NCBI RefSeq assembly: GCF_003224335.1
Contig: NZ_QKLF01000001.1
Span: 496,001-560,000, forward strand
Length of the DNA stretch: 64,000 nt
Source: Curtobacterium sp. MCJR17_055
Lineage (GTDB): Bacteria > Actinomycetota > Actinomycetes > Actinomycetales > Microbacteriaceae
Direction of reading: 5' to 3'
Positions within the stretch are counted from its first letter, which is position 1; each line of letters begins with the position of its first letter. Below, piece by piece: positions 1 to 9,358 of the stretch. The position numbers and the translations under genes are program-made. Under the pieces are notes generated by a model. That model did not search any database. It had not been told where the DNA came from and saw nothing but the letters and a program-made list of their open reading frames with translations.

Positions 1-418
1 CCAGCCCGGTGGCGGGCTCGACGAGCGCCTCGGGTTCCTGTTCGACACCGTGGACGAGCCGCTCCTGTTGGTCGGCATGGACACCCCGCAGGTGTCCGCC
101 GACGCGCTCGCCCCGGTGTTCGCCGGTCCCGAGCGGGACGCGTGGTTCGGTCCGGCGGAGGACGGCGGGTTCTGGTCGCTGTACTTGCGCGAGCCGACCG
201 GCGACCTGCTGCGCGGCGTGCCGATGTCGCAGGACGACACCGGGGCCGTGCAGCTCGCACGCCTGCGGACCGCCGGACTCGAGCCGGGCCTCCTGGCCGA
301 GCTGCTCGACGTCGACACGCTGCCCGACGCCGAGCGCGTCGCGGCTCTCGCGCCCGCAACGCGGTTCGCCGCGGCCCTGGCCGCGGAGTCCACGACCACC
401 TCCGGAGGTGTCCGATGA
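1..418 (+). CDS. DUF2064 family glycosyltransferase-like protein, 3' end only
   Basis: The reading frame is open from the left edge (first full codon at base 2) and stops at 416-418, so only the C-terminal ~138 residues are present. The motif LLVGMDTPQ followed by an aspartate-rich WFGPAEDGGFW segment matches the DUF2064 / TIGR04282-type transferases, which have a glycosyltransferase-A-like fold and usually act on an unknown sugar nucleotide. The stop codon overlaps the ATG of the following methyltransferase as ATGA, so the two are translationally coupled. Exact substrate cannot be told from sequence. Confidence 0.8.
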   Translation, partial: QPGGGLDERLGFLFDTVDEPLLLVGMDTPQVSADALAPVFAGPERDAWFGPAEDGGFWSLYLREPTGDLLRGVPMSQDDTGAVQLARLRTAGLEPGLLAELLDVDTLPDAERVAALAPATRFAAALAAESTTTSGGVR

Positions 419-1083
419 CCGACACGACCAGCACCGTCCAGGCCTTCGGGGCCGGCGGCGACGAGCCCTACGCCCGCGCCCTGCGGTCCGACGGTCGACT
501 GCGTCTGACGGACCCCGCCCGCCCCGGCGAGGTCGTCACGATGGACGTCGGCCGCTGGAGTGCCGCCGCGGACCGGGTCGACGTGTCGCTCCTCGAGGGT
601 GCCGACGGCCCCGTGATCGACCTCGGGTGCGGACCGGGCCGGATGCTCGTCGCCGCGCTCCGGATGGGTCTGCCCGCGCTCGGCGTGGACGTCTCGGCCG
701 AGGCCGTGGCGATCGCCCAGCGCTCCGGCGGTCGCGCGGTCCAGGGATCGGTCTTCGACCCGGTGCCGGACGAGGGCCGGTGGGACACCGCGCTCATCAT
801 CGACGGGAACATCGGCATCGGCGGCGACCCGGTCGCGCTCCTGTCCCGCGCCGCGCAGATCGTCCGGACGGGCGGCCGCGTGGTGGTCGAGACGAACCGC
901 GACGCCGACGCCGACCGCACCTACACGGCCACGGTGACGGACGCGGACGGCCACGCCAGCTCGGCCTTCCCGTGGGCCGAGGTCGGCCTGCCAGCACTCC
1001 GTGCACACGCCGCCGCCGCGGGGCTCACCGCCCGTCAGAGTTGGACGGACGGCGGTCGGCACTTCTGCGAGCTCGTCGCCTGA
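415..1083 (+). CDS. class I SAM-dependent methyltransferase
   Basis: A 222-residue protein with the SAM-binding motif I VIDLGCGPGR at about residues 67-76 and the acidic residue of motif II in ALGVDVS near residue 92. The start is chosen at ATG 415 because a GGAGG ribosome binding site lies at 404-408 and the ATG overlaps the previous stop (ATGA). An upstream in-frame extension exists but would overlap the DUF2064 gene. In actinobacteria this kind of methyltransferase often follows a DUF2064 transferase in one operon, possibly with glycosyltransferase and oxidoreductase genes further upstream; those are outside the window. The methyl acceptor is unknown. Confidence 0.85.
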   Translation: MTDTTSTVQAFGAGGDEPYARALRSDGRLRLTDPARPGEVVTMDVGRWSAAADRVDVSLLEGADGPVIDLGCGPGRMLVAALRMGLPALGVDVSAEAVAIAQRSGGRAVQGSVFDPVPDEGRWDTALIIDGNIGIGGDPVALLSRAAQIVRTGGRVVVETNRDADADRTYTATVTDADGHASSAFPWAEVGLPALRAHAAAAGLTARQSWTDGGRHFCELVA

Positions 1084-1095
1084 GCCGTCCTTCTT

Positions 1096-1124
1096 TTGCA
1101 TCATGCAAGAGAAGGACGTAGAGT
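1096..1124 (+). promoter_or_regulatory. promoter with inverted repeat over the -35 box
   Basis: TTGCAT (1096-1101) and TAGAGT (1119-1124) are separated by exactly 17 bases and form a convincing sigma-70-type promoter. The -35 box is the left arm of a perfect inverted repeat, TTGCAT-C-ATGCAA (1096-1108), so a dimeric repressor could bind across it. The transcript would start near 1131 and carry a leader of about 70 bases before the small gene at 1201. Confidence 0.6.
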
Positions 1125-1200
1125 GGTCGCAGCAGTCGACGGCGTCGCGGACGTCGACTCGACGGACGTGACACCTCGGCACGACAGCGAGGAGACCACC

Positions 1201-1443
1201 ATGAACACCTTCCCCCTCGGCGGGACCTTCGTGAGCGGGCTCCGGCAGCGCGACGAGCACGGCACGTACACCTCGTCCGCGGACGCCCGGACCGACACGA
1301 TCGGGAGCTACACCGGCGTCGCCGTGGGCCGCCTCGGCCGCTTCGTGGACACGCGGTCCCGTCGACCGAGCACGGTCACCGCGAGCACCCGCACCGTCAC
1401 CGGCTCGGTCCGGACGGCCACGGGGTCGTTCCGCACCGCCTGA
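1201..1443 (+). CDS. small Ser/Thr/Arg-rich protein of unknown function
   Basis: An 80-residue protein beginning MNTFPLGGTFVSGLRQRD. A GAGGAG ribosome binding site at about 1189-1194 supports the ATG. The C-terminal third is a run of Ser, Thr, Val and Arg with a repeating TVT/SVRTATGS pattern. There is no signal peptide, membrane segment or recognised domain. It has its own promoter with a palindromic -35 region, which suggests a regulated gene rather than a chance frame. The 155 bases that follow hold only a short GACCGC/GCGGTC inverted repeat at 1461-1474. Confidence 0.6.
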   Translation: MNTFPLGGTFVSGLRQRDEHGTYTSSADARTDTIGSYTGVAVGRLGRFVDTRSRRPSTVTASTRTVTGSVRTATGSFRTA

Positions 1444-1598
1444 CCCGCACCACTCCCCCAGACCGCGAGCGGTCGCACTCCCTGACGCCCCCCTTCGTCC
1501 GGGAAGGCGGCCGCTCGCTCCTCGTCCGGCAGGCGGCCGTCCTGCTCGTCCAGCGGTGACCCTGAACGCGTCCACCCGTCGGATGCCAGGATGGGCAC

Positions 1599-3218
<1,620 letters not shown>

Positions 3219-3393
3219 CACCGGCCGTCGTTCCGTGCACGGCTGACCCCTGCCGTGCGCGCCGGGCCCCTGGTGCGGGTCCTCGGCGACCGCGCGATGC
3301 GGGCCTCCAGTCCAGCCGCACGTCGGGCTGTGGACGGCTGCCGATCCCCACAGGAACGCCCCGCCGGAGCACGCCGTGCGTGCGGCGGTTGTA

Positions 3394-3414
3394 ACTTTGC
3401 ACGCAGCGCAAAGT
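3394..3414. promoter_or_regulatory. palindromic operator candidate upstream of the DHA2 exporter
   Basis: ACTTTGCAC (3394-3402) and GCGCAAAGT (3406-3414) are inverted arms matching at 8 of 9 positions around GCA. It lies directly upstream of the exporter's ribosome binding site (GGGAG, 3419-3423), where a bound TetR- or MarR-type repressor would block transcription. No matching regulator gene is adjacent, so the regulator would act from elsewhere. Confidence 0.45.
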
Positions 3415-3431
3415 CCTCGGGAGTCCCGCAC

Positions 3432-5744
3432 ATGACACAGACCGCGACCGCACCCGCGGCCCCCACCACGGCGTCGAACGCCGTGATGAACCACCGCCAG
3501 ATCCTCCTGGTGATCTACGGCCTCATGGCCGGCATGTTCCTCGGCGCCCTCGACCAGACGATCGTCGGCACGGCCATCCGCACCATCGGCGACGACCTGC
3601 ACGGGCTCGACCAGCAGGCGTGGGTGACGACCGGGTACCTGATCGCCTCGACGATCACGACGCCGATCTACGGCAAGCTCTCCGACCTGTTCGGTCGGCG
3701 ACCGCTGTTCATCACGGCCATCGGCATCTTCATCATCGGCTCGCTCGCGGCCTCGTTCTCGACGTCCATGCTCATGCTCGCCGGCTTCCGTGCGCTGCAG
3801 GGCCTCGGCGCCGGTGGCCTGATGTCGCTGCCGCTGGCGATCATGGGCGACATGCTCGCGCCGCGTGAGCGCGCCAAGTACCAGGGCTACTTCCTCGCCG
3901 TGTTCGGCATCTCCTCCGTCATCGGGCCACTGGTCGGCGGTGTCTTCGCCGGCGCCGACGACCTGCTGTTCGTCGACGGCTGGCGGTGGGTGTTCCTCAT
4001 CAACGTCCCGATCGGCGTCATCGCGCTGTTCATGGTCTTGACGTTCCTGCACCTGCCCAACTTCGGCGAGCGCCGGAAGCCGCGCATCGACTGGTGGGGT
4101 GCCAGCCTCGTCATCGTCACCCTCGTGCCGCTGCTGCTCATCGCCGAACAGGGCCGCGACTGGGGCTGGGACTCCCCCGGCGCCTTCGCCTGCTACGGCA
4201 TCGGCGCACTCGGGCTCATCGCGTTCGTCATCGTCGAGCGTGCGATGGGCGACGACGCGATCCTGCCGCTGAAGCTCTTCGGCTCGCACGTGTTCTCGAT
4301 GGCAGCCGTCCTGTCCGTGCTCATCGGCTTCGGCATGTTCGGCGCGATGCTGACCATCCCGCTGTACCTGCAGATCGTCAAGGGGGTCACCCCGACCGAG
4401 TCCGGCTTCGCGATGCTGCCCATGGTCCTCGGCCTGATGATCTCCTCGATCGCATCGGGACAGATCGTCTCGCGCACCGGCAAGTACCGCATCTTCCCGG
4501 TCACCGGCACGGCCTTCACCGCCGTCGGCTACACGGTCCTGACGTTCCTGACCGCGGACCGCCCGCTGTGGTTCCTCATGACCGGGATGTTCCTCATCGG
4601 CCTCGGGCTCGGACAGCTCATGCAGACGCTGACCCTCGCGGCGCAGAACTCGGTGAGTCCGCGGGACATCGGTGTCGCCACCAGCGCCGCGACGTTCTTC
4701 CGACAGATCGGCGGCACGATGGGCACCGCCGTGCTGCTCTCGGTGCTGTTCAGCCTGATGCCGACCAACATCTCCGGGGCGCTCCAGAACGAGTCCGACC
4801 TCAAGAGCGCCCTGAACGCGGCGCTCAACCCGGCCGTGGCGAACGCCGAGCAGAACGCGGGCGTGATGGACCAGATCTGGGACCCGATCGTCACGCCGGT
4901 CAAGCGGAACGTGCAGGACGGTCTCGACCAGGGCGCCGTACAGGCCAAGCGCGCGGCGGACCAGGCCGTCACGGAGCGGGTCACCGCGGCCGTCCAGCAG
5001 CAGGTCGCCGCCGGACGGGTCCCCGCCGCGGCCGCCGACACGGTCATCGCCCAGCAGGTCGACGACGCGAAGGGTGCCGCCGAGCAGCAGGCACTGCGGG
5101 CCGCCGCCGCGAAGGCGAACGCCGAGGTCGTCGACGGCACGCTGCAGGTCGACTACTCCGACGCCGACCAGCGTCGTGACGTCGTCGACGCGGTGGCGCC
5201 GGAGCTCGTCGACCAGCTCCGCGACGGGAAGGGCGGGACGTCGTCGACCACGTCGTCCACCAACGACACGTCCTTCCTCAACGGCGCCGACCCGCGACTG
5301 AGCCGTCCGTTCCTGGTCGGGTTCAGCGACTCCGCCGTGACCGTCTACTGGGTGGGTCTGGCCGTCGTCCTCGTGGCGTTCGTCCTCACGTGGTTCTTCC
5401 GCGTGCCGCCGCTCCGGAAGACCTCGGCCCTGCAGGAGCAGGCCGACGCCGCACGGAAGAGCGCCGACGACGACCGCCTGACCGTCGACGCACAGCAGGC
5501 CGCCGCGGGGTCGGGTTCGCTCGTCTCCCCCGACACCGGCTCGACGGCGGTCGTGCCCACCTCCCCCGACGTCCTGCCGGCGGCGACGACGCACGGAGCG
5601 CACGCGGCGTCGACCCCGGTGGACGAGCCTCCGACGCTGACCGGCGCGATCCGGACGCAGCACGGCGCCCACGCTGCCGGCACGGCTCCGGCGACACCGT
5701 CGGGCCACGACGACCACCCGCACGGTCGCCACAGCGCCGAGTAG
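3432..5744 (+). CDS. MFS exporter, DHA2 (EmrB/QacA) family, with large extra loop
   Basis: A 770-residue membrane protein of the 14-helix drug:H+ antiporter family. Visible family signatures are LDQTIVGTA in helix 1, motif A GKLSDLFGRR after helix 2, and motif C-like GPLVGG in helix 5. Helices 1-13 occupy about residues 20-440. A ~190-residue hydrophilic Ala/Gln/Val-rich, probably helical segment (about 450-635) then precedes the last helix near 640-665, and a disordered His-rich tail ends the protein. That long external loop is known in actinobacterial members. The start is ATG 3432 with GGGAG eight bases upstream; an extension to 3255 lacks such a site. Likely exports toxic or antibiotic compounds; substrate unknown. 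Confidence 0.9.
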   Translation: MTQTATAPAAPTTASNAVMNHRQILLVIYGLMAGMFLGALDQTIVGTAIRTIGDDLHGLDQQAWVTTGYLIASTITTPIYGKLSDLFGRRPLFITAIGIFIIGSLAASFSTSMLMLAGFRALQGLGAGGLMSLPLAIMGDMLAPRERAKYQGYFLAVFGISSVIGPLVGGVFAGADDLLFVDGWRWVFLINVPIGVIALFMVLTFLHLPNFGERRKPRIDWWGASLVIVTLVPLLLIAEQGRDWGWDSPGAFACYGIGALGLIAFVIVERAMGDDAILPLKLFGSHVFSMAAVLSVLIGFGMFGAMLTIPLYLQIVKGVTPTESGFAMLPMVLGLMISSIASGQIVSRTGKYRIFPVTGTAFTAVGYTVLTFLTADRPLWFLMTGMFLIGLGLGQLMQTLTLAAQNSVSPRDIGVATSAATFFRQIGGTMGTAVLLSVLFSLMPTNISGALQNESDLKSALNAALNPAVANAEQNAGVMDQIWDPIVTPVKRNVQDGLDQGAVQAKRAADQAVTERVTAAVQQQVAAGRVPAAAADTVIAQQVDDAKGAAEQQALRAAAAKANAEVVDGTLQVDYSDADQRRDVVDAVAPELVDQLRDGKGGTSSTTSSTNDTSFLNGADPRLSRPFLVGFSDSAVTVYWVGLAVVLVAFVLTWFFRVPPLRKTSALQEQADAARKSADDDRLTVDAQQAAAGSGSLVSPDTGSTAVVPTSPDVLPAATTHGAHAASTPVDEPPTLTGAIRTQHGAHAAGTAPATPSGHDDHPHGRHSAE

Positions 5745-5880
5745 CTGCGCCGAGTAGCCCCGGACGAGGGCGGGTCCGAGCGACGGGACACCGCCGCGCG
5801 GACCCGCCCTCGTCACGTTCCGCGCCCGCACCGGGACGACTCCGTGCCGACTCCGGGCCGACCGGGGTAACGTCCGGACG

Positions 5881-6165
5881 ATGAGTCTCGACGTGCGCAA
5901 CGACACCGACAAGAACCAGTACTCCCTCGTCGAGGACGGCGAGGTGATCGGGCTGGCGGCCTACGAGGTCGACGGCGACGAGATCCGCTTCGTGCACACC
6001 GAGGTCGACCCCGAACACCGCGGCGGCGGCCACGCGTCGATGCTCGTCCAGAACGCACTCGACGACGTCCGCGCGAACTCCGACCGACGTGTCGTCGCCC
6101 AGTGCAGCTACGTCGCGGCCTGGGTCGAGCGGCACCCGGACTACCAGGAGCTCACGGCTCGCTGA
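5881..6165 (+). CDS. small GNAT-type N-acetyltransferase (YjdJ/COG2388-like)
   Basis: A 94-residue one-domain protein. The segment FVHTEVDPEHRGGGHASMLVQ carries the acetyl-CoA pyrophosphate-binding pattern (R/Q-x-x-G-x-G/A), and the ending CSYVAAWVERHPDYQEL is typical of the short YjdJ family. ATG 5881 follows TAACGT (5868-5873) by seven bases, which indicates a leaderless transcript. Substrate is unknown; members of the family are usually single genes. Confidence 0.85.
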   Translation: MSLDVRNDTDKNQYSLVEDGEVIGLAAYEVDGDEIRFVHTEVDPEHRGGGHASMLVQNALDDVRANSDRRVVAQCSYVAAWVERHPDYQELTAR

Positions 6166-6175
6166 CGCGTTCCCG

Positions 6176-6505
6176 TCAGTACTGGCGGTCGTGCGTACCG
6201 GCCCGGTGCGCACCAGCCGAGTGTGCCCCGACGGCGGGCACCCGGATGAGCACCGACCCGCTCAGCAGGTCGTGGTCGTGACGGGACGGCGTCGGCGCCT
6301 CCCGCGGCAACCGCGCCTGCCGTTCGTACTCGGTCTGCGTCTCGTGCCGCGTCGGGGCGAACACCTCGTCCAGCATCCCGACCGCACCGCCGGATCCGCC
6401 CCCGCGCGTGGCCTTGTTCGACAGGTCGATCCAGCCCAGACGGTCGGCGATCCACATCACGACGGCCGCGACGGCCACCGCCCCCAGGAAGATCAACCAG
6501 TTCAC
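6176..6505 (-). CDS. small single-pass membrane protein, unknown function
   Basis: From GTG 6505 this is a 109-residue protein with one hydrophobic segment (about residues 3-22, NWLIFLGAVAVAAVVMWIA), a Gly-rich stretch and then a polar cytoplasmic-type tail ending in His/Arg-rich sequence. The GTG start is preferred because TAGCGT (6512-6517, minus strand) lies six bases before it, giving a leaderless gene. An ATG at 6541 would add twelve residues but has no ribosome binding site. No family was recognised. Confidence 0.65.
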   Translation of the reverse strand: MNWLIFLGAVAVAAVVMWIADRLGWIDLSNKATRGGGSGGAVGMLDEVFAPTRHETQTEYERQARLPREAPTPSRHDHDLLSGSVLIRVPAVGAHSAGAHRAGTHDRQY

Positions 6506-6605
6506 GGGAGTGACGCTACGTGGCCGATCGACGGAGGACATCCGCCGCGCGGCTGATCCTCGCGATCCGCACCGACGGCGACGGCCGGACCCCGGGAGTC
6601 GGCGC

Positions 6606-7655
6606 TCAGGGCACGCGCTCGAGCCACTCCCGCGTCGAGAACTTCGTCTCGACGAGCTCCTGCGCCCGCTGCCGCTCGGCGTTGGTGACGTGCCCCTCGG
6701 TCGCGCCGTAGAGCTTCGTGAACGTGCCGATGAGCCGGTCGATGATCTCCGCGCGGGTCAGACCGGTTTGCGAGCGCAGCGGGTCGACCCGCTTCGCAGC
6801 GCTCGTCGTCCCCTTGTCGCTCATCTTCTCGCGGCCGATGCGGAGGACCTCCACCATCTTCTCGCCGTCCATGTCGTAGCTCATGGTGGCGTGGTGGAGG
6901 AGCGACCCGGTGCCGAGGCGCTTCTGTGCGGCCCCGCCGATCTTCCCCTTGGTCGAGGTGATGTCGTTGAGCGGCTGGTAGTACGCCTCGATGCCCAGGG
7001 ACTTCAGCGCCTCGATCACCCACTCGTCCAGGTACGCGTAGGAGTCGGCGAACGTCATGCCCTGCACGAGGTCGGTCGGGACGTACAGCGAGTACGAGAT
7101 GATCGCGCCCGCGTCCATGAACATCGCACCGCCGCCCGAGATCCGCCGCACGACCTGCACGCCGTACTTCTCAGCGCCGGCCGGGTCGACCTCGTTCTTG
7201 AGCGATTGGAAGGACCCGATGACGACCGCGGGCTGGTCCCACTCCCAGATGCGCAGCGTCGGCCCGCGGCGTCCGGCCCCGACCTCCTCGGTGAGGACCT
7301 GGTCGAGCGCGAGGTGCTCGTTCGGGCTGATCGGCCCCTCGTGGACGACCTGCCACTCGTAGTCCCGCCACGAGGAGGCGCGCGAGAGCGCCCGCCGTAC
7401 CGCGACCCCGACGGACTCGGGCGTGAAGCCGAGCAGGACGGCGTCCTCCGGCAGCGCGTGGCGGACCGCGGCGGCGATGCCGGCCGCGTCGGTGTCGGCA
7501 CGGAGCCCGTCCACCGCCTGGTCGATGAGCGGGAGCGCGTCGTCCGGTTCCAGGAAGAAGTCACCGGCCAGGCGGAACTGGTCGATCTTGCCGTCGACGA
7601 CCTCCAGGTCGACGACGACGAGCTTGCCTCCGGGGACCTTGTACTCACCGTGCAT
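6606..7655 (-). CDS. lipoate-protein ligase A family, accessory domain at the N terminus
   Basis: A 349-residue enzyme that attaches lipoate (or octanoate) to lipoyl domains. The catalytic domain carries the lipoyl-binding loop RRISGGGA at 170-177 and the expected catalytic lysine Lys238 in TKGKIGGAAQ. The first ~85 residues (KLVVVDLEVVDGKIDQFRLAGDFF...) resemble the small domain that lies at the C terminus in E. coli LplA, so the domain order is permuted. This arrangement is known for some actinobacterial ligases. The ATG follows TAGGGT (7662-7667) by six bases, so the gene is probably leaderless. Confidence 0.85.
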   Translation of the reverse strand: MHGEYKVPGGKLVVVDLEVVDGKIDQFRLAGDFFLEPDDALPLIDQAVDGLRADTDAAGIAAAVRHALPEDAVLLGFTPESVGVAVRRALSRASSWRDYEWQVVHEGPISPNEHLALDQVLTEEVGAGRRGPTLRIWEWDQPAVVIGSFQSLKNEVDPAGAEKYGVQVVRRISGGGAMFMDAGAIISYSLYVPTDLVQGMTFADSYAYLDEWVIEALKSLGIEAYYQPLNDITSTKGKIGGAAQKRLGTGSLLHHATMSYDMDGEKMVEVLRIGREKMSDKGTTSAAKRVDPLRSQTGLTRAEIIDRLIGTFTKLYGATEGHVTNAERQRAQELVETKFSTREWLERVP

Positions 7656-7671
7656 GTCGCCACCCTATTCC

Positions 7672-7705
7672 GGGAGGCCCGTGGCGGCCCCGCAGCGGGC
7701 CTCCC
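7672..7705. repeat. dispersed inverted repeat, GGGAGGCCCG type
   Basis: Arms GGGAGGCCCG (7672-7681) and CGGGCCTCCC (7696-7705) are perfectly complementary around a 14-base loop. This copy lies between two divergent transcripts (lipoate ligase and 6C RNA) and overlaps where the ligase -35 box should be, unlike most other copies in the window, which lie between convergent genes. Confidence 0.6.
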
Positions 7706-7770
7706 GTCCGGCGGCCGGGAACGGCGTCCGTCGCCCGCAGTGCGACCCGATCACCTGAAAACGAACCGAG

Positions 7771-7799
7771 TTGCCGCTGTGCGTGTGCGGGCGTAGCGT
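7771..7799 (+). promoter_or_regulatory. promoter of the 6C RNA
   Basis: TTGCCG (7771-7776) and TAGCGT (7794-7799) with a 17-base spacer. There is no open gene directly downstream; the predicted transcript starts near 7806, just before the two C-loop hairpins. Confidence 0.7.
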
Positions 7800-7805
7800 C
7801 GTCAC

Positions 7806-7920
7806 CACGCCTGGGGTGCGACCCCCCTCGAGCCTCGGGCGTCGCCACTCGATCCGTTCCCCCCAATGGGTCGAGTGGTCCGGCCCCGGTCTGTTCCCCC
7901 CCAACAGGCCGGGGTCTTCT
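7806..7920 (+). ncRNA. 6C RNA (B11-type small RNA)
   Basis: The segment shows the hallmark of the actinobacterial 6C RNA: two consecutive hairpins whose loops each hold six or more consecutive cytosines. Hairpin 1 pairs 7845-7855 (CCACTCGATCC) with 7868-7878 (GGGTCGAGTGG) with CCCCCC in the loop. Hairpin 2 pairs 7882-7895 (GGCCCCGGTCTGTT) with 7903-7916 with seven C in the loop; its mismatches include a G-U type. The second hairpin followed by TCTTCT may also terminate the RNA. A good promoter lies at the right distance upstream. In mycobacteria (B11) this RNA is thought to regulate growth and division genes through its C-rich loops. Ends are estimated. Confidence 0.85.
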
Positions 7921-8045
7921 CCGTCGGTGGGTGTGTTCATCCACAGGTCGCGGGTCGGTCGCTGGTTCCCGAATAGGGTCGTCGTGTGGTCAGACAGGAC
8001 AGCGGCAGCCAAGGCAGCGGCAGCCAGGGCAGCGCCGGACAGCAC

Positions 8046-8120
8046 GGCACAGGACCGCACGACGTCGGACCGCACGACGTCGGACCGCACCACATCGAAC
8101 CGGGCGACGTCGGACCGGGC
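8046..8120. repeat. 15-bp tandem repeat
   Basis: Five units of about 15 bases related to GACGTCGGACCGCAC; the units at 8061-8075 and 8076-8090 are identical and those at 8091-8105 and 8106-8120 diverge. A looser CAGCGGCAGCC repeat precedes it. It lies between the 6C RNA and the hydrolase start and is not obviously coding. Confidence 0.7.
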
Positions 8121-8146
8121 GTTGGACGTGGCGGCGGGGTCCGCGC

Positions 8147-9322
8147 ATGGGCATGACCGGCGTCGTGGTCCGTGCTGTGGCGGGAGCGGCCGCCGTGGGG
8201 CTCGCGGCATCGACCGCAGCGGGTGTCGTGGTCGCCCGCAAGGCCGTCCATCCGCGTCCGAAGCGGACCGTGACCGTCCTCGACGTGGGTCCCGCGGGCG
8301 TCACCGTGCCGGCCGACGAGCAGACCCGGTGCCCGGGCGTGTACCGGGTGTACTTCGGGGACGACGAGCACAGCGTCCTGCTCGGTGACGTCCGCACCGA
8401 CGACGGCGAGCGGGTGTGCCGCGCGGTGCTCGACGCCCCCGCGACGCTGCCGGCCCCGGGTGACGAGCTGCTCTGGACGGGGTACCTCCTCGACGAGCCG
8501 ACAGCCGTGTCGCCCGACTCCGCCCAGGTCACGATCACGGCGGACGGCTCGGACCGACCGGCCTGGCTCTTCCCCGTTCCCGGGGCGACGACGTGGGCGA
8601 TCCACGTGCACGGCATCCACTCCAGCCGGACCGCCGTCCTCCGTGGCGTCCCCGACACCCTCGACGCCGGCATGACCTCGCTCGTGATCGGGTACCGCGG
8701 CGATGTCGAGGACGACCGTGGACTGCCGGCGACGTTCGGCTCCGACGAGTGGCACGACCTCGACGCCGCGATGCGGTACGCCGTCGACCACGGTGCGGAG
8801 CGGCTCGTCCTCGTCGGGTGGTCGATGGGGGCGACGATCGCGATGCACGCGGCGAGCGACTCCGCACTCCGGGACCGCGTGGACGCGATGGTCCTGGTGT
8901 GTCCGGCCCTCGACTGGTTCACCGCGCTCCGGTGGGGCGCGGTGAAGGCCGGCTTCCCGGGGTTCCTCGGCGTGCTCGGCGCCGGTGCGCTCACGCTGCC
9001 GGGACTCTCCCGGCTCGCCGGCATGCGGACGCCGATCCCCCTCGGACGGATGCGACCGCGGCCGCCGGTCGGGGTCCCGCTGCTCGTGATCCACAGCGTC
9101 GGCGACCGGGACGTGCCGATCGACGCCTCGCGGCGCTTCGTCGCGGCGGCGGGACCGGCGGCGACCCTGGTGGAGGTCGCGTCCTGTCCGCACGGCTCGG
9201 AGATGAACCGGGACCCGGACCTGTTCCACGGGTCGGTGCGCCGGTTCCTCGCACGCGTGGCGGCACGGTCGGCGGATGTGGACGCGGCCGTGTCCACGGA
9301 GCACGGCGGCACCGCCAGCTGA
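8147..9322 (+). CDS. alpha/beta hydrolase with N-terminal membrane anchor
   Basis: A 391-residue protein. Residues ~5-30 form one hydrophobic helix that could anchor it to the membrane. A beta-rich segment (about 40-140) precedes the hydrolase domain. The nucleophile elbow is GWSMGA with Ser226, the probable acid lies in HSVGDRDVP and the histidine in SCPHGSE. The start is set at ATG 8147; a second in-frame ATG at 8153 is possible and no strong ribosome binding site separates them. An upstream in-frame extension is only translated tandem repeat and is rejected. Substrate unknown. Confidence 0.85.
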   Translation: MGMTGVVVRAVAGAAAVGLAASTAAGVVVARKAVHPRPKRTVTVLDVGPAGVTVPADEQTRCPGVYRVYFGDDEHSVLLGDVRTDDGERVCRAVLDAPATLPAPGDELLWTGYLLDEPTAVSPDSAQVTITADGSDRPAWLFPVPGATTWAIHVHGIHSSRTAVLRGVPDTLDAGMTSLVIGYRGDVEDDRGLPATFGSDEWHDLDAAMRYAVDHGAERLVLVGWSMGATIAMHAASDSALRDRVDAMVLVCPALDWFTALRWGAVKAGFPGFLGVLGAGALTLPGLSRLAGMRTPIPLGRMRPRPPVGVPLLVIHSVGDRDVPIDASRRFVAAAGPAATLVEVASCPHGSEMNRDPDLFHGSVRRFLARVAARSADVDAAVSTEHGGTAS

Positions 9323-9358
9323 CACGGCGTCCTCCGACCGAGGCGTCGGCCTCGCCGG

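Noticed and set aside
7931..7946. DnaA box-like TTCATCCACAG
   Set aside because: One mismatch to the consensus and no second box or AT-rich element nearby, so not an origin.
8000..8146. N-terminal extension of the alpha/beta hydrolase into the tandem repeat
   Set aside because: The extension is only Arg/Gln/Thr repeat translation, while ATG 8147 gives a normal membrane-anchored start.
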